Assembly (NCBI GenBank): GCA_002706335.1
Contig: PAKZ01000022.1
Location: 1 to 54,655, forward strand
Length of the DNA stretch: 54,655 nucleotides
DNA from: Ahrensia sp.
GTDB taxonomy: Bacteria; Pseudomonadota; Alphaproteobacteria; Rhizobiales; Rhizobiaceae
Reading direction: 5' to 3'
Part shown: in pieces, positions 8,379 to 16,965 of the stretch
How the letters are laid out: every line of letters begins with the position of its first letter
Position numbering within the stretch: the stretch's first letter is position 1
The notes under the pieces: model-generated
What the model saw: the letters and a program-made list of their open reading frames with translations, nothing else
Databases searched by the model: none
What the model was told of the DNA's origin: nothing
Translations under genes and position numbers: made by a program

Positions 8379-9695
8379 TCAGAGGTCTGGCTGGCGGGTG
8401 ACGGTAAAGCCGTTCCGCTCAAGTATGCCCGCCAGGACCTCGGCCGCCGCATTGAGCGCCACCTCGGGGCTTTCCTCCCCGATGACGGCCCGGTTGAAGT
8501 GCAGGGCCATCGCGTCGGATGCTTCGGCGGCGGCCGCGAAAGGCAGACCCATCACCGCATTTGCCGCATTTGCCGAATAGGCCCCAAGGAAACGGTAAGA
8601 GTTGTTCGCCCCCAGACCGGTTTCCGCCAGATCGCCACGCACGGGTACGCCTCCGGCTTCGACATACTTCACTTGTAGCGCCTGGGACTGGAACCAGTCC
8701 AAAAAGGCCAGCGCCGCGCGCTGGCGCTCCGCCGACACGTTCTTGGGGATACCCGCGACCCAGTGACCGGCGCTCGACGCGTGTGTTCCGCCCGGACCAG
8801 CGGGGATCAACGATGCCGACATCTGGCCGACAACCCGGGACTCGTTGGGGTTTTCCAGCGCGCCCCAAGCGGCGATCACAGCGATCGCCTGCGCGGCTTT
8901 GCCGGTGGATAGAAGCTGGATAAGCTCACCCTGCGCGATGGCACCGGGATTCGGCGGAGCAACATCTTCCCCTGATATTTTCAGATAGGTTTTCAGCGCC
9001 GCAAGCCCCTCGGTCGTATTCAGCCCGATCGCGGCCTGTCCCGGGCCCGTCACCCGGAAAAACGCGGCATCGTGGCTGAAGATGTAGGGGGTGATATTGT
9101 AGACGATCGAATCGCGAGCCGCGCGCGGAACGAAGCCGTAAATGCCCTTGGCCTCTTCGATTTTTTTAGCGTTCGCATAAAGGTCGTCCCATGTGTCGGG
9201 AATCGACAGGCCGAGTTCGTCATAGATCGCCTGGTTGTAATAGAGGACCTGGACGTTACCGTTGACCGGCACACCCATCAGCGCGCCGTCCGGCGAGAAT
9301 GACCCGACCGCCGCATCCCAATTCGTGGTCGCGCCGTAGCTCAGGACGCCATCCTGAAGCGTGTAGCCTTCCTGCACCTCGCCAAGCGGGGCGAGGAAGC
9401 CGCCGGAATAGATCTCGGACAGCCAGAGCGAGTTGATGTTGACAAGATCGTAGGTGCCTTCGGAGCCACGCACCGAGTTCCGGATCTTTTCCAGCAGTCC
9501 CCCGAACGGATTGACGTCAAGATTGACGACGTTCCCGGTTTCCTCCTCGTAGAGATCGACCATGGCGACGAAGGAATTCAGCCAGGGAGACTGGTTAATC
9601 GCCATGGTGATGTCCGGCTGATCTTTGGCGTGCGCCGGCATGACGACTGCCAGCGCCAGAAGACCGGTTGCAATGCTGAATGCTGTTCTCTTCAC
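8379..9695 (-). CDS. ABC transporter extracellular solute-binding protein
   Basis: This 438-residue family-1 (MalE-like) binding protein has an N-terminal signal peptide (MKRTAFSIATGLLALAVVMPAHA, cleavage after AHA). The mature protein contains the hinge-region signature AIYDELGLSIPDTWDDLYANAKKIEEA typical of sugar-binding proteins of this class. It would capture the ligand in the periplasm for the downstream permeases. It sits between the sulfatase gene (27 bp) and the permease genes. The pairing with a cytoplasmic sulfatase suggests that the ligand carries a sulfate ester; this is inferred from context. Confidence 0.94.
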   Translation of the reverse strand: MKRTAFSIATGLLALAVVMPAHAKDQPDITMAINQSPWLNSFVAMVDLYEEETGNVVNLDVNPFGGLLEKIRNSVRGSEGTYDLVNINSLWLSEIYSGGFLAPLGEVQEGYTLQDGVLSYGATTNWDAAVGSFSPDGALMGVPVNGNVQVLYYNQAIYDELGLSIPDTWDDLYANAKKIEEAKGIYGFVPRAARDSIVYNITPYIFSHDAAFFRVTGPGQAAIGLNTTEGLAALKTYLKISGEDVAPPNPGAIAQGELIQLLSTGKAAQAIAVIAAWGALENPNESRVVGQMSASLIPAGPGGTHASSAGHWVAGIPKNVSAERQRAALAFLDWFQSQALQVKYVEAGGVPVRGDLAETGLGANNSYRFLGAYSANAANAVMGLPFAAAAEASDAMALHFNRAVIGEESPEVALNAAAEVLAGILERNGFTVTRQPDL

Positions 9696-9722
9696 TTTTC
9701 GGTTCCTCCCGTTATTCGTCTT

Positions 9723-11252
9723 TCAGTTCACGTCCGCGCCCTCAGCGAGGCCGATCCAGTTGAAGTATTCGGGTGGCGCATCGTGCGCCTTCAGGAGCCT
9801 CACGATCTCCGTGTTCAGTCGCGCCTCGATCGCGGCGTCGGATATTGGACGAAGCTGATTGGGGTCCGACGCATTGTGATAGATGGTGGATTCGAAAGCT
9901 CCGAACTTGGTTCCGTCAAGCCCCGGAGGCCGTCGCGCGGAGTTGAGCGCATCATAGCGCAGAAGCCTTTGCCCCTTTGAGAAATCGAAGGGGCCGACCA
10001 TCTGCCCGGTCGCGAGCTCGTCCGGCCCGAAGAACCCTGTCATGTGCGTGGGCATCAGGGTGTATTCGCCAAGCTGCTCGTCGAACAGGTTCGCCGGATA
10101 GCGGAAGAAACTGTATTCGCCATCGGTCACGCCAACCGGACCGCCGAACATCCCGAAGATCAGCGCCTCGGGGCCGGGTTTTCCGTCGATCAGCGACAGG
10201 ACCGACCTGCCGGTGACTTCCTTCGGCACGGAATGCCCGAAGACCTCGAGGAACGTCGCCATGAGGTCGGTGGTCTGGCTCAGCGTCGCAATCCGTGTCC
10301 CCGCCTTTGCGGCATAGTCCGGATGGTGGACGATCAGCGGAATATGCGAGATCTCCTCGTAATATGGCGTCAGGTTCTTTCCCCACCAGTCATGCTCGCT
10401 CAGCAGGAAACCGTGATCGGTCGTAAGCACGAGGCAGGTATCGGACCAGAGATCGTGCTCGTCGAAATAGTCCAGAAGCTTGCCGAAATAGGCGTCGCAC
10501 ATGGCCACGAGAGCGGCGTAGTTCGCCCGGATCTCCGCGATCTCGTCCGGGCTTTCCTTGACCGGCGCGTATTTCGGCCAGTCGAGGATCGAGCCATTGT
10601 AGCCCGTCGTGTACTCCTGACGGTATTTCTCGGGCGCGAAGAACGGCTCGTGCGGATCGAAGCATTCGAGCTGCAGAAACCAGTTGTCCGCCATGCGGTT
10701 GTCGTCGAGGAAGGCAAAGGCGCGCGCGAAGCACGCCGGGCCGGGAAAATCCTCCTCCATTCGTATCTTTTCGCGATTGACTTGATGCTGCCGCCGCTTC
10801 GGTTCCGTCGGCACGTTGTAGTGCTTGTCGGAATACATTTCCTTGAAGCGCTCCAAAGGCGGTTGCACCATCGCGATCCACGGGTCGTATTCCTGTCCGC
10901 GAATGAACTCCCAGGTCTTGTAGCGGCTGTGATACGTCGCGCCGCCGTCCTCGTAGTAGTGGAAGTGGTCGCTGATGAGATGTGTGTGCACGCCGGCCTG
11001 CTTCAAGATATCGGGCATCGAATTGTCGAAAGGTTCGAGCGGACCCCAGGAGCGGTGCATGAAGTTCAGCCTACCCGTATGCATGTCGCGCCGGGCCGGC
11101 ATGCAGGGCAGCGAGCCGACATAATGATTGTCGAAGGTCACGGCCCGCTGGGCGAAGCGATCGAAGTTGGGGGTCGCAATCGCCGCTCCGCCATAGCAAC
11201 CAAGCGCGAGACGGTTGAGTGAATCGAACAAAACAAAAACGGCGCGCATCAA
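9723..11252 (-). CDS. Type I sulfatase (formylglycine-dependent), cytoplasmic
   Basis: The 509-residue protein belongs to the alkaline-phosphatase-superfamily sulfatases. Cys50 lies in CMPARRDMHTGR, the C-x-P-x-R motif converted to formylglycine by a maturase. The metal site includes the Asp of LFDS at the N-terminus and TTDHG at about 277-281 followed by SEHDWWGKN. There is no signal peptide, so it works in the cytoplasm on an imported sulfate ester. It is the first gene of the operon with the ABC importer and the DUF4432 gene, and is divergent from lysR. No glycoside hydrolase is present, so a small sulfated molecule is more likely than a polysaccharide. The maturase is not encoded here. 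Confidence 0.93.
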   Translation of the reverse strand: MMRAVFVLFDSLNRLALGCYGGAAIATPNFDRFAQRAVTFDNHYVGSLPCMPARRDMHTGRLNFMHRSWGPLEPFDNSMPDILKQAGVHTHLISDHFHYYEDGGATYHSRYKTWEFIRGQEYDPWIAMVQPPLERFKEMYSDKHYNVPTEPKRRQHQVNREKIRMEEDFPGPACFARAFAFLDDNRMADNWFLQLECFDPHEPFFAPEKYRQEYTTGYNGSILDWPKYAPVKESPDEIAEIRANYAALVAMCDAYFGKLLDYFDEHDLWSDTCLVLTTDHGFLLSEHDWWGKNLTPYYEEISHIPLIVHHPDYAAKAGTRIATLSQTTDLMATFLEVFGHSVPKEVTGRSVLSLIDGKPGPEALIFGMFGGPVGVTDGEYSFFRYPANLFDEQLGEYTLMPTHMTGFFGPDELATGQMVGPFDFSKGQRLLRYDALNSARRPPGLDGTKFGAFESTIYHNASDPNQLRPISDAAIEARLNTEIVRLLKAHDAPPEYFNWIGLAEGADVN

Positions 11253-11345
11253 GAACCCACTTTCTTACGGACGATGTGAGTCTAGACGGCTTGTCCTCGC
11301 AGGGCTAATATTTTTGTATATAGACGATATAACCAGGAGTTATAT
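11253..11345. promoter_or_regulatory. Divergent sulfatase/lysR promoter with inverted repeat
   Basis: The 93-bp spacer contains an AT-rich inverted repeat TATAT-N5-ATATA at 11317-11331, just upstream of an AGGAG ribosome site and the lysR ATG. LysR regulators usually bind T-N11-A type dyads in exactly this position and control both themselves and the divergent operon. The repeat is the best operator candidate, but AT-rich dyads also occur by chance. Confidence 0.45.
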
Positions 11346-12266
11346 ATGGATCACATCTGGCGCCTGAAACACTTCCTCGCCACCGCCGAACTGGGCAGCG
11401 TTCAGGCAGCGGCGCGGCACCTGAACATCAGCCAGCCGGCCCTCTCCAAGTCGCTGCGCGAGCTTGAACTCCATCTCGGCGCGGCGCTTTTCGAACGCTC
11501 ATCGCGTGGCGTCACCCTGACCCAGGCCGGACAGGCGTTCTATACCCGGGCGCGCGAGATCGAGATGCAATGGGACAGCGCGCTCCTCGATCTCACGGCT
11601 ACCCGCAACGGGGCACGAGGCGCCTTGCGGATCGGCGTCGGCCCGACCTATGAGGCCGCGTTCATGGCTCATGTGCTTGCGCGGCTTTCCAACGAGTTTC
11701 CGAACCTGCAGATATCCGTGCGGACCGGCGTTGGGGCGATCATGTTACCGGCGCTCAACACAGGTGAGATTGGCGCCTATTTCGGCGGCCTGCGCAGCGG
11801 AGCGGAAACGCTGTCGGCCGGGGTTCAGGAGATCCCGCTCTACAATCAGTCGAACAGGATCGTCGCAGCGGCAGACGATCCGCTCGCTGCCGCGACGGAT
11901 GTTCGCGAAACGAACTTGTCGCAGCGCGCCTGGGTTCAGCTAAGCTATGACTCACTGGCTCTGGGGAGAATCGAGGCTCTGTTCAAGAAGGCGGACGTGC
12001 CGTCGCCACGTACGATCGTGTCGACGCACTCGCTGGCGTTGGCGCTCGATCTCGTGCGGAACAACGGATTCCTGACCAGCTTACCGGAACCGCTGCTACA
12101 TCCCCGCCTCGGATCCGGCCTCGCGGCGCTGCCAGTGCCGAGCTACGACTGGCGGATCGCCACCGGCATTAGCTATCGCAACTCTATCGCCCGGACCGCG
12201 CCTTTCAACCGCATGATCGGGATTATCAAGGACGAGGTGCGGGCATTCGGCCTTGCTCCGAATTAG
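11346..12266 (+). CDS. LysR-family transcriptional regulator
   Basis: The 306-residue protein has an N-terminal winged helix (about residues 5-64) with the classic LysR pattern LGSVQAAARHLNISQPALSKSL and ERSSRGVTLTQAGQAF. A periplasmic-binding-protein-like effector domain follows from about residue 92. It is divergent from the sulfatase/ABC operon and most probably activates it in response to the imported substrate or a desulfated product. The start is supported by AGGAG six bases upstream. Confidence 0.95.
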   Translation: MDHIWRLKHFLATAELGSVQAAARHLNISQPALSKSLRELELHLGAALFERSSRGVTLTQAGQAFYTRAREIEMQWDSALLDLTATRNGARGALRIGVGPTYEAAFMAHVLARLSNEFPNLQISVRTGVGAIMLPALNTGEIGAYFGGLRSGAETLSAGVQEIPLYNQSNRIVAAADDPLAAATDVRETNLSQRAWVQLSYDSLALGRIEALFKKADVPSPRTIVSTHSLALALDLVRNNGFLTSLPEPLLHPRLGSGLAALPVPSYDWRIATGISYRNSIARTAPFNRMIGIIKDEVRAFGLAPN

Positions 12267-12301
12267 GTGCGGGAAGGATCCTTGCTTGGTTTAAGTCTAA
12301 A

Positions 12302-12590
12302 AACGACATTGGAGACCCGCGGGAAATCGCCACGCGAGAAATCGTACGCCAGCTGCAGGAGAACGAGGACCGAGTTGATCTCCGCGTTGTCTCTGGGCGC
12401 GTTGACCAAGGCTACGATTTAGGGGATCATGCCGGCAGCCACCGTCGGATGGAGCTCTGCCCAACCCAGATCGATAACCTTCGATACCGCATCCTCCGGC
12501 AGCATCGTGTGCAGGTCGCCGTCCTTTGCCGGATGCACGTGGGGGAACTCGTTGCTTATCATAAAAGCCTCGCATCCAGCCTTTGCGCAT
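12302..12590 (-). pseudogene. Decayed DUF5519/luciferase-domain-like paralogue
   Basis: Reading leftward from 12590, one frame gives EAFMISNEFPHVHPAKDG, then LHTMLPEDA, GWAELHPTV and AAGMIP. An in-frame TAA follows, and then INSVLVLLQLAYDFSRGDFP. This matches the intact protein at 2281-2778 segment by segment (EAFMIGREFAHVHPAHDG, LMLPPSV, GWGEPHPMA, VMLRLLATSWDFARG). The copy is interrupted by the stop near 12420 and lacks the N-terminal third. It occupies the whole space between the LysR and XRE genes. Confidence 0.75.
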
Positions 12591-12595
12591 TTGCG

Positions 12596-12868
12596 TTAAT
12601 GATCTACTATCATGACACCAATTCCTGCCGAATTGGATAAGAAACGTGCGCCGCGCGCCTCCAACACCATCATAAGTCCCAATATCGTCTCCACCGGACA
12701 AGTGACATCGCCGTTCTCGAACCGCGTGACCGTAAGACCGGAAACCTCAGCCAGACGCGCCAACTCGCGCACCGACATTTGCACACCAGCCCTCGCCATA
12801 CGGCATTGCGCTGGCGTGATCGGAAGTTCGTTTTCCTTGTCGTCTGGGTCGACATCAGTCATTTCCAT
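12596..12868 (-). CDS. Small XRE-type helix-turn-helix regulator
   Basis: The 90-residue protein contains a Cro/C1-type HTH: PAQCRMARAGVQMSVRELARLAEVSGLTVTRFENGD, then VETILGLMMVLEARG. A ParS/DUF2384 or enzyme domain is absent. Such small proteins are common next to efflux or mobile genes. It starts about 110 bp downstream of the emrB stop and points in the same direction. Its targets are unknown. It may once have controlled the adjacent DUF5519-like gene, now broken. Confidence 0.8.
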   Translation of the reverse strand: MEMTDVDPDDKENELPITPAQCRMARAGVQMSVRELARLAEVSGLTVTRFENGDVTCPVETILGLMMVLEARGARFLSNSAGIGVMIVDH

Positions 12869-12979
12869 GTCTCCCTTGGTGATACCCGAGCCGGCGCTAT
12901 TGCGCTTTCGGCTTGTTCGCTTGCTAGCGAAGGGTTTCTGTCACGGAATTTTAGGTACATCATAGTGGAGATATCCCCG

Positions 12980-14530
12980 CTATGCGGTCGAAGACGCCGC
13001 GCGCCACATCAGCCAAGTCGGAATCAGAGCGAGGAGGAAAATCCCGCAGACGACAAGGAAGCCGTCCTGAAACGCCGCGTTCGACGCCTGGATCACCACG
13101 GTCTGGCCAAGGAAGGTGGCCGCGGCAGGCAGCAACTGCGTGTCGGGCAGACCCGATGTATGCATCAGGTTGGCGACCTCGCGCAGAAGCTCCATCGTCG
13201 TCGCGTTGTCGCTGGTCTGCGTCGCGGCAAAGGCGTCCGCGTGCATGACGGTCCGACGCTCGATGAACACCGTCAGCAGGTTCACTCCGAACGCGCCGCC
13301 AAGCTGACGGATGAAGTTCGAGGCGCCGGAGCCCTGACCGAGCAGATGCCGCGGCAGAACCTTCAGCGCGCCTGACGAGATCGCCGGGAAGACGAGGCCG
13401 AGGCCCACGCGCGAGAGGACCGTCCACAAGGCAAGCGTCCAGAAGGCCGTGTTCACGTTCGAAGCGGTCATCAGCCATGAGGACCAGGCGAAGACCGCCA
13501 TGCCGATGCCGATCATGACGGGTGCCGCCACCTTGTCCGACAACCGCCCTGCGATCGGAAAGACGAAAAGCATCGCGAAGCCCGACGGCATCAGCAGCAA
13601 GCCCGCCTGGGTAGGGGTCATGCCCTGGATCTGCTGGACGAAGACCGGCAGCAGGTAGGTGGAGCCGAACAGCCCCGCTCCCATGATGAACGCGATGACC
13701 GAGGCCGAAGAGAAGGCGAAGTTGCCGAAGAGCCGCATGTCGAGCATCGGCCTGTCGGTATGCATCTCCCAAGCGATGAAGGCGACGGCAGTGGCAATGG
13801 AAACGACAAAGCCCAGAAGGATCGTGTTGGAATCCCACCCGAGACGCTGCGCATTCGACAATGTGCTGAGCAAGACTGCAAGAAAGACCGAAAGGATCGC
13901 CACGCCAAGGAAGTCGAAAGACGGGATCGGCCCGCTTTGCCCACGGCCAGGCAGGAAGATGTTCGACAGCAGGATGGAAAGGCCAGCGAAAGGAAGACCC
14001 AGGTAGAAGACGAAACGCCAGTCGTAGGCGTCCATCAGGATTCCGCCGACCCACGGCCCCAGTGCAGGAGCAAGCACCACGCCCACGCCGTAGATCCCCA
14101 TCGCCGCGCCGCGCTTGTCCGGCGGAAAGACCTTGAACAGCATGATCATTGCAAGCGGCTGAACAATTCCCGCTGCGGCGCCCTGAACGACCCGCGCCAA
14201 AGTCAGGACGGTTTCATTCGGGGCGAGACCGCCAACGACAGAACCCACAAGAAAGACGCCCATTGCGGTATTCATGGTCAGCCGCATGCCGAAGGCGCGG
14301 TCAGACCAGTCCGCCAAGAGCATCGTGGCGGTCATGGCTGCGAGAAAGCCGGTGGAAATCCATTGCACCTGCACCGCGCTGATGCCGAAGGCACCCATTA
14401 CCGCCGGGATGGCGACGTTCACAATGGTGGTCGAGAGGACCACCGAGATGGTCGCCACCATGATCGTCCCGGTCGCGAACCACTTGTAGGCGGGACCGTA
14501 CTGCTCGAAATAGCAATCAATCTGCGACAT
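12980..14530 (-). CDS. emrB: MFS multidrug transporter, DHA2 family (EmrB/QacA type)
   Basis: The 516-residue protein has 14 predicted transmembrane helices and the DHA2 signatures: STTIVNVAIPAVMGAF in helix 1 (motif D1-like), LADWSDRAFGMR (motif A), and GVVLAPALGPWVGGILMDAYDWRFVFYLGLP (motif C and the following loop). It exports hydrophobic compounds by proton antiport, working with an EmrA-type adaptor. The start overlaps the end of the adaptor gene by 14 bp, so the two are co-translated. The gene belongs to the marR-emrA-emrB operon. Confidence 0.95.
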   Translation of the reverse strand: MSQIDCYFEQYGPAYKWFATGTIMVATISVVLSTTIVNVAIPAVMGAFGISAVQVQWISTGFLAAMTATMLLADWSDRAFGMRLTMNTAMGVFLVGSVVGGLAPNETVLTLARVVQGAAAGIVQPLAMIMLFKVFPPDKRGAAMGIYGVGVVLAPALGPWVGGILMDAYDWRFVFYLGLPFAGLSILLSNIFLPGRGQSGPIPSFDFLGVAILSVFLAVLLSTLSNAQRLGWDSNTILLGFVVSIATAVAFIAWEMHTDRPMLDMRLFGNFAFSSASVIAFIMGAGLFGSTYLLPVFVQQIQGMTPTQAGLLLMPSGFAMLFVFPIAGRLSDKVAAPVMIGIGMAVFAWSSWLMTASNVNTAFWTLALWTVLSRVGLGLVFPAISSGALKVLPRHLLGQGSGASNFIRQLGGAFGVNLLTVFIERRTVMHADAFAATQTSDNATTMELLREVANLMHTSGLPDTQLLPAAATFLGQTVVIQASNAAFQDGFLVVCGIFLLALIPTWLMWRAASSTA

Positions 14531-15683
14531 CGACGTAGATCTCGACCATCATTCCCGGCCTCAGCTCGACACCGTCAGCATCGATCGAGACGCGGATGGG
14601 CAGCCGCTGAGTGACTTTGGTGAAATTGCCCGATGGGTTCGGGCTGGGCAGCAGGGCAAGCTGACTGGTTGCAGCACCCCCCATGCCGATCACCTCACCC
14701 TCGAAGGTCTGGCCGGGGAAAGCGTCGACCGTGATACTGGCCTTGGTTCCCAAATGGATTTTCGAAAACTCGGTTTCCTTGACGTTGGCATCAATCCAGA
14801 CGTTCTCGAGAGCGTGATACATCACCAGCCTGGTGCCTGGGGTGACATATTCGCCCACATCGACGAACCTCGCATCGATGATACCGTCGAAGCTTGCCGC
14901 AATCCTACGGTGCTCCAGGTCGATTTCCTTGAGACTGCGTTCCGCCTCGGTCCCGACGCGCCCCGCCCTCACAGAGTCGATCTGCGAGTCCAGCACCGCG
15001 ATCTGGGCCGCGTCCGCTTCGACAATGGCCAGATTTGCACGGGCGGATTCGGTTGCCGCAAAGGCTGCACGCTCCTGTTGCGTCGCCGTGTCGAGGGCGG
15101 CGTTCACCTCGTCGAGCGCCTGTTGCGACGACACATTCTGCTCCGCAAGCTTGGCCACCCGGTCGTGTCGGGTCTGTGTGTTTCGCAATACAGCTTTTGC
15201 TGCTTCATGATTTGCTTCAGCGGCGGCAATGCCGGCCAAAGCTGCCTCCCGCCGCGCTGCAAGCTGCTCTTGAAGCATCACCTTGCGGTTTTCGAGTTCG
15301 GCAATCTGAGCGTCGGTTGCGGTCAGCTTGGCAACGGCAGCCTCAAGTTGCGGCTGTGACGACTCGGTGTCAATAGACGCAAGAACGCCGCCTGCGGCAA
15401 CAGAATCCCCTACGAGCACCGGAAGTTCAGTAACGCGGCCAGCGACTTCGCTCGATACCGTCACAACGGTGGCCGCGATGCGGGCATCGTTGATGTGAAC
15501 TAGCGTGAACCGCGCGATGATCCATGGTGTTCCCAGCCAGGCGACGACGCCGATAGCCACTGCCGCGAGCGCCAGTCTTGTCCATTTCACCCGGCCGCGC
15601 CGTGCAGGAGGCTTTGGCAGGGTCGGTGCATCGGTCTCGCCAGTTTCCATGGCGGAGGGTTCTGCCGGTCTGATCTCATCCAT
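14517..15683 (-). CDS. emrA: HlyD/EmrA-family membrane fusion protein
   Basis: The ATG at 15683 (MDEIRPAEPS) overlaps the marR stop; the 388-residue product has a cytoplasmic proline-rich N-terminus, one membrane helix at about 37-57 and then the adaptor region: biotinyl/lipoyl halves (VAGRVTELPVLVGDSV), a long alpha-helical hairpin (about 110-230, heptad-like Ala/Glu/Gln-rich), and a C-terminal beta-barrel (FDGIIDARFVDVGEYVTPGT). It links the DHA2 pump to an outer-membrane channel. It lies between marR and emrB with overlaps on both sides. Confidence 0.94.
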   Translation of the reverse strand: MDEIRPAEPSAMETGETDAPTLPKPPARRGRVKWTRLALAAVAIGVVAWLGTPWIIARFTLVHINDARIAATVVTVSSEVAGRVTELPVLVGDSVAAGGVLASIDTESSQPQLEAAVAKLTATDAQIAELENRKVMLQEQLAARREAALAGIAAAEANHEAAKAVLRNTQTRHDRVAKLAEQNVSSQQALDEVNAALDTATQQERAAFAATESARANLAIVEADAAQIAVLDSQIDSVRAGRVGTEAERSLKEIDLEHRRIAASFDGIIDARFVDVGEYVTPGTRLVMYHALENVWIDANVKETEFSKIHLGTKASITVDAFPGQTFEGEVIGMGGAATSQLALLPSPNPSGNFTKVTQRLPIRVSIDADGVELRPGMMVEIYVDVAD

Positions 15684-16122
15684 TCTCCATCGTCTCCAAC
15701 CGGGATGCAATCAGACCAAGAACCCGGACTGCGGTGCGAAGATCGTCAGCCGGGACATCCTCAAGTATTTCCGTGCGATTTCTCGCGGCGATCGTCTTCA
15801 TCTTCTCCAAAAGCATCTTCGCAGGTTCGGTCAGGGCTAGTTTCTTGGCTCGCCGGTCCTCGGGACTTGGATGGCGCTCGACGAGCCCGATCGCTTCAAG
15901 ACCGTCCAGCAGACGCACGAGCGTTGCCCCTTCGATGCCTAGGACGCGCGCCAGTTCGATCTGGGTCGCATCCTCATGCCGGGACAGTTCCAAAATCACG
16001 CCCCAGCGCGCCTGAGACAGACCCAAGTGACGAAACTGCGCGTCGAGTCTGCGCTTCCACTGGCGCGACACGCTTGCCAGGGTGCGCGTGAAGGTCTCGG
16101 CCAAGTCTGGTGCAACAGTCAT
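15676..16122 (-). CDS. MarR-family transcriptional regulator
   Basis: The 148-residue protein has the MarR winged helix: LSQARWGVILELSRHEDATQIELARVLGIEGATLVRLLDGLEAIGLVERHPSPEDRRAKKLALT, with the wing motif D.R.KKL.LT. The ATG at 16122 (MTVAPDLAE) is preferred, although an upstream in-frame ATG at 16149 exists. It is the first gene of the emrAB operon and probably its autorepressor, relieved by toxic phenolics or other ligands. The divergent gene encodes a universal stress protein. Confidence 0.93.
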   Translation of the reverse strand: MTVAPDLAETFTRTLASVSRQWKRRLDAQFRHLGLSQARWGVILELSRHEDATQIELARVLGIEGATLVRLLDGLEAIGLVERHPSPEDRRAKKLALTEPAKMLLEKMKTIAARNRTEILEDVPADDLRTAVRVLGLIASRLETMENG

Positions 16123-16219
16123 TGACCCGCGTCTCTGCTTGTATTGCAAATTACTGCCTAGCTAATTAATATGCATGCAATCATCTGGCAAGTCCCATTC
16201 CGAAACCGGAGAACGATCT
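16123..16219. promoter_or_regulatory. Divergent marR-emrAB / usp promoter region
   Basis: The spacer contains AT-rich DNA with ATTGCA at 16143-16148 and its inverse TGCAAT at 16176-16181, plus a TAGCTAATTAAT stretch between them. MarR proteins bind dyads of this general kind near the start of their own gene. The 27-bp separation of the arms is long, so the internal AT-rich segment may be the true site. Confidence 0.35.
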
Positions 16220-16678
16220 GTGTACGCCAAAATCCTGCTCTGCTATGACGGCTCTCGCGAGGGGCGACTGGCCCTGCGAGAAGGGGCGCGCCTTGCGCAG
16301 ATCACGGGCGCGAAGGTGACCCTCCTGGCCGTGGTCGAGACTGGCTCGGGCAACGCCTTCGCGATTGGGGCGGATGCCATCGCACTTGGCCAACTGCAAA
16401 GCGATCTGGCGGAGATCCTTGAAGAGGGCCGCCAGAGGCTGACGGGTATGGGGCTTTCTCCGCAAGCCCAGATTGCATTCGGCGACCCGGTCGCAACCAT
16501 CACCAGAGTATCCGTCGAGACCGAGGCGGATCTCGTTGTCGTCGGACACCACCAACACGGGTTCTGGACACGCTGGCTAAGCCGCTCGATCGCGGCCGAA
16601 CTGGGTGACAGCCTCGCGTGCAGTCTGTTGCTGGCTCAGAAGATTGTCGAGGATTCGGAACTCTTCGGGAAGGCGTGA
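16220..16678 (+). CDS. Universal stress protein (UspA family)
   Basis: The 152-residue product starting at GTG 16220 (preceded by GGAG) begins VYAKILLCYDGSREGRLALREGARLA, the Usp first strand with the conserved Asp. It ends with the ATP-binding pattern ADLVVVGHHQHGFWTRWLSRSIAAELGDSLACSLLL, a variant of G-2x-G-9x-G(S/T). An in-frame ATG at 16175 lies upstream but has no ribosome site. Usp proteins bind nucleotides and help cells survive stress. Divergent placement next to marR-emrAB suggests shared control. Confidence 0.88.
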   Translation: MYAKILLCYDGSREGRLALREGARLAQITGAKVTLLAVVETGSGNAFAIGADAIALGQLQSDLAEILEEGRQRLTGMGLSPQAQIAFGDPVATITRVSVETEADLVVVGHHQHGFWTRWLSRSIAAELGDSLACSLLLAQKIVEDSELFGKA

Positions 16679-16965
16679 CAGGATTGTCCCGCCTGCGTTG
16701 CCGGCTACTTCAGCCGCAGCCAGAGGCATGCGGCGAAGACAAGGATAGATCCGACCATGGCCGCCCCAGCATACCGCAATGGGCAACCGCGCAATTCTCG
16801 ACCATCGGCTCTGGCATAAGCCGGATGATAGTCGGGGGTCACAGGGGTGTCACCGACCTGTCCTGGGGGCTATAGGGGATGCGCGAGTCGGCACAGCAGG
16901 CACTTAGCGCCGCAGACCGGAGCAGAGCCAACGTCGCCCGTCGTGTCAGCATGTCCTGCCGACCT
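16679..16965. other. Intergenic spacer without a supportable gene
   Basis: About 290 bp lie between the convergent usp gene and the YhhJ-like permease gene. On the minus strand a short frame around 16730-16780 reads AAMVGSILVFAACLWLRLK, which looks like the last transmembrane helix of an otherwise missing small membrane protein. No complete gene, RNA or clear terminator hairpin was recognised. Confidence 0.4.

Noticed and set aside
10044-11222. A 392-residue plus-strand frame opposite the sulfatase gene
   Set aside because: The sulfatase on the other strand has catalytic motifs and operon context; the antisense frame shows no domain and no ribosome site.
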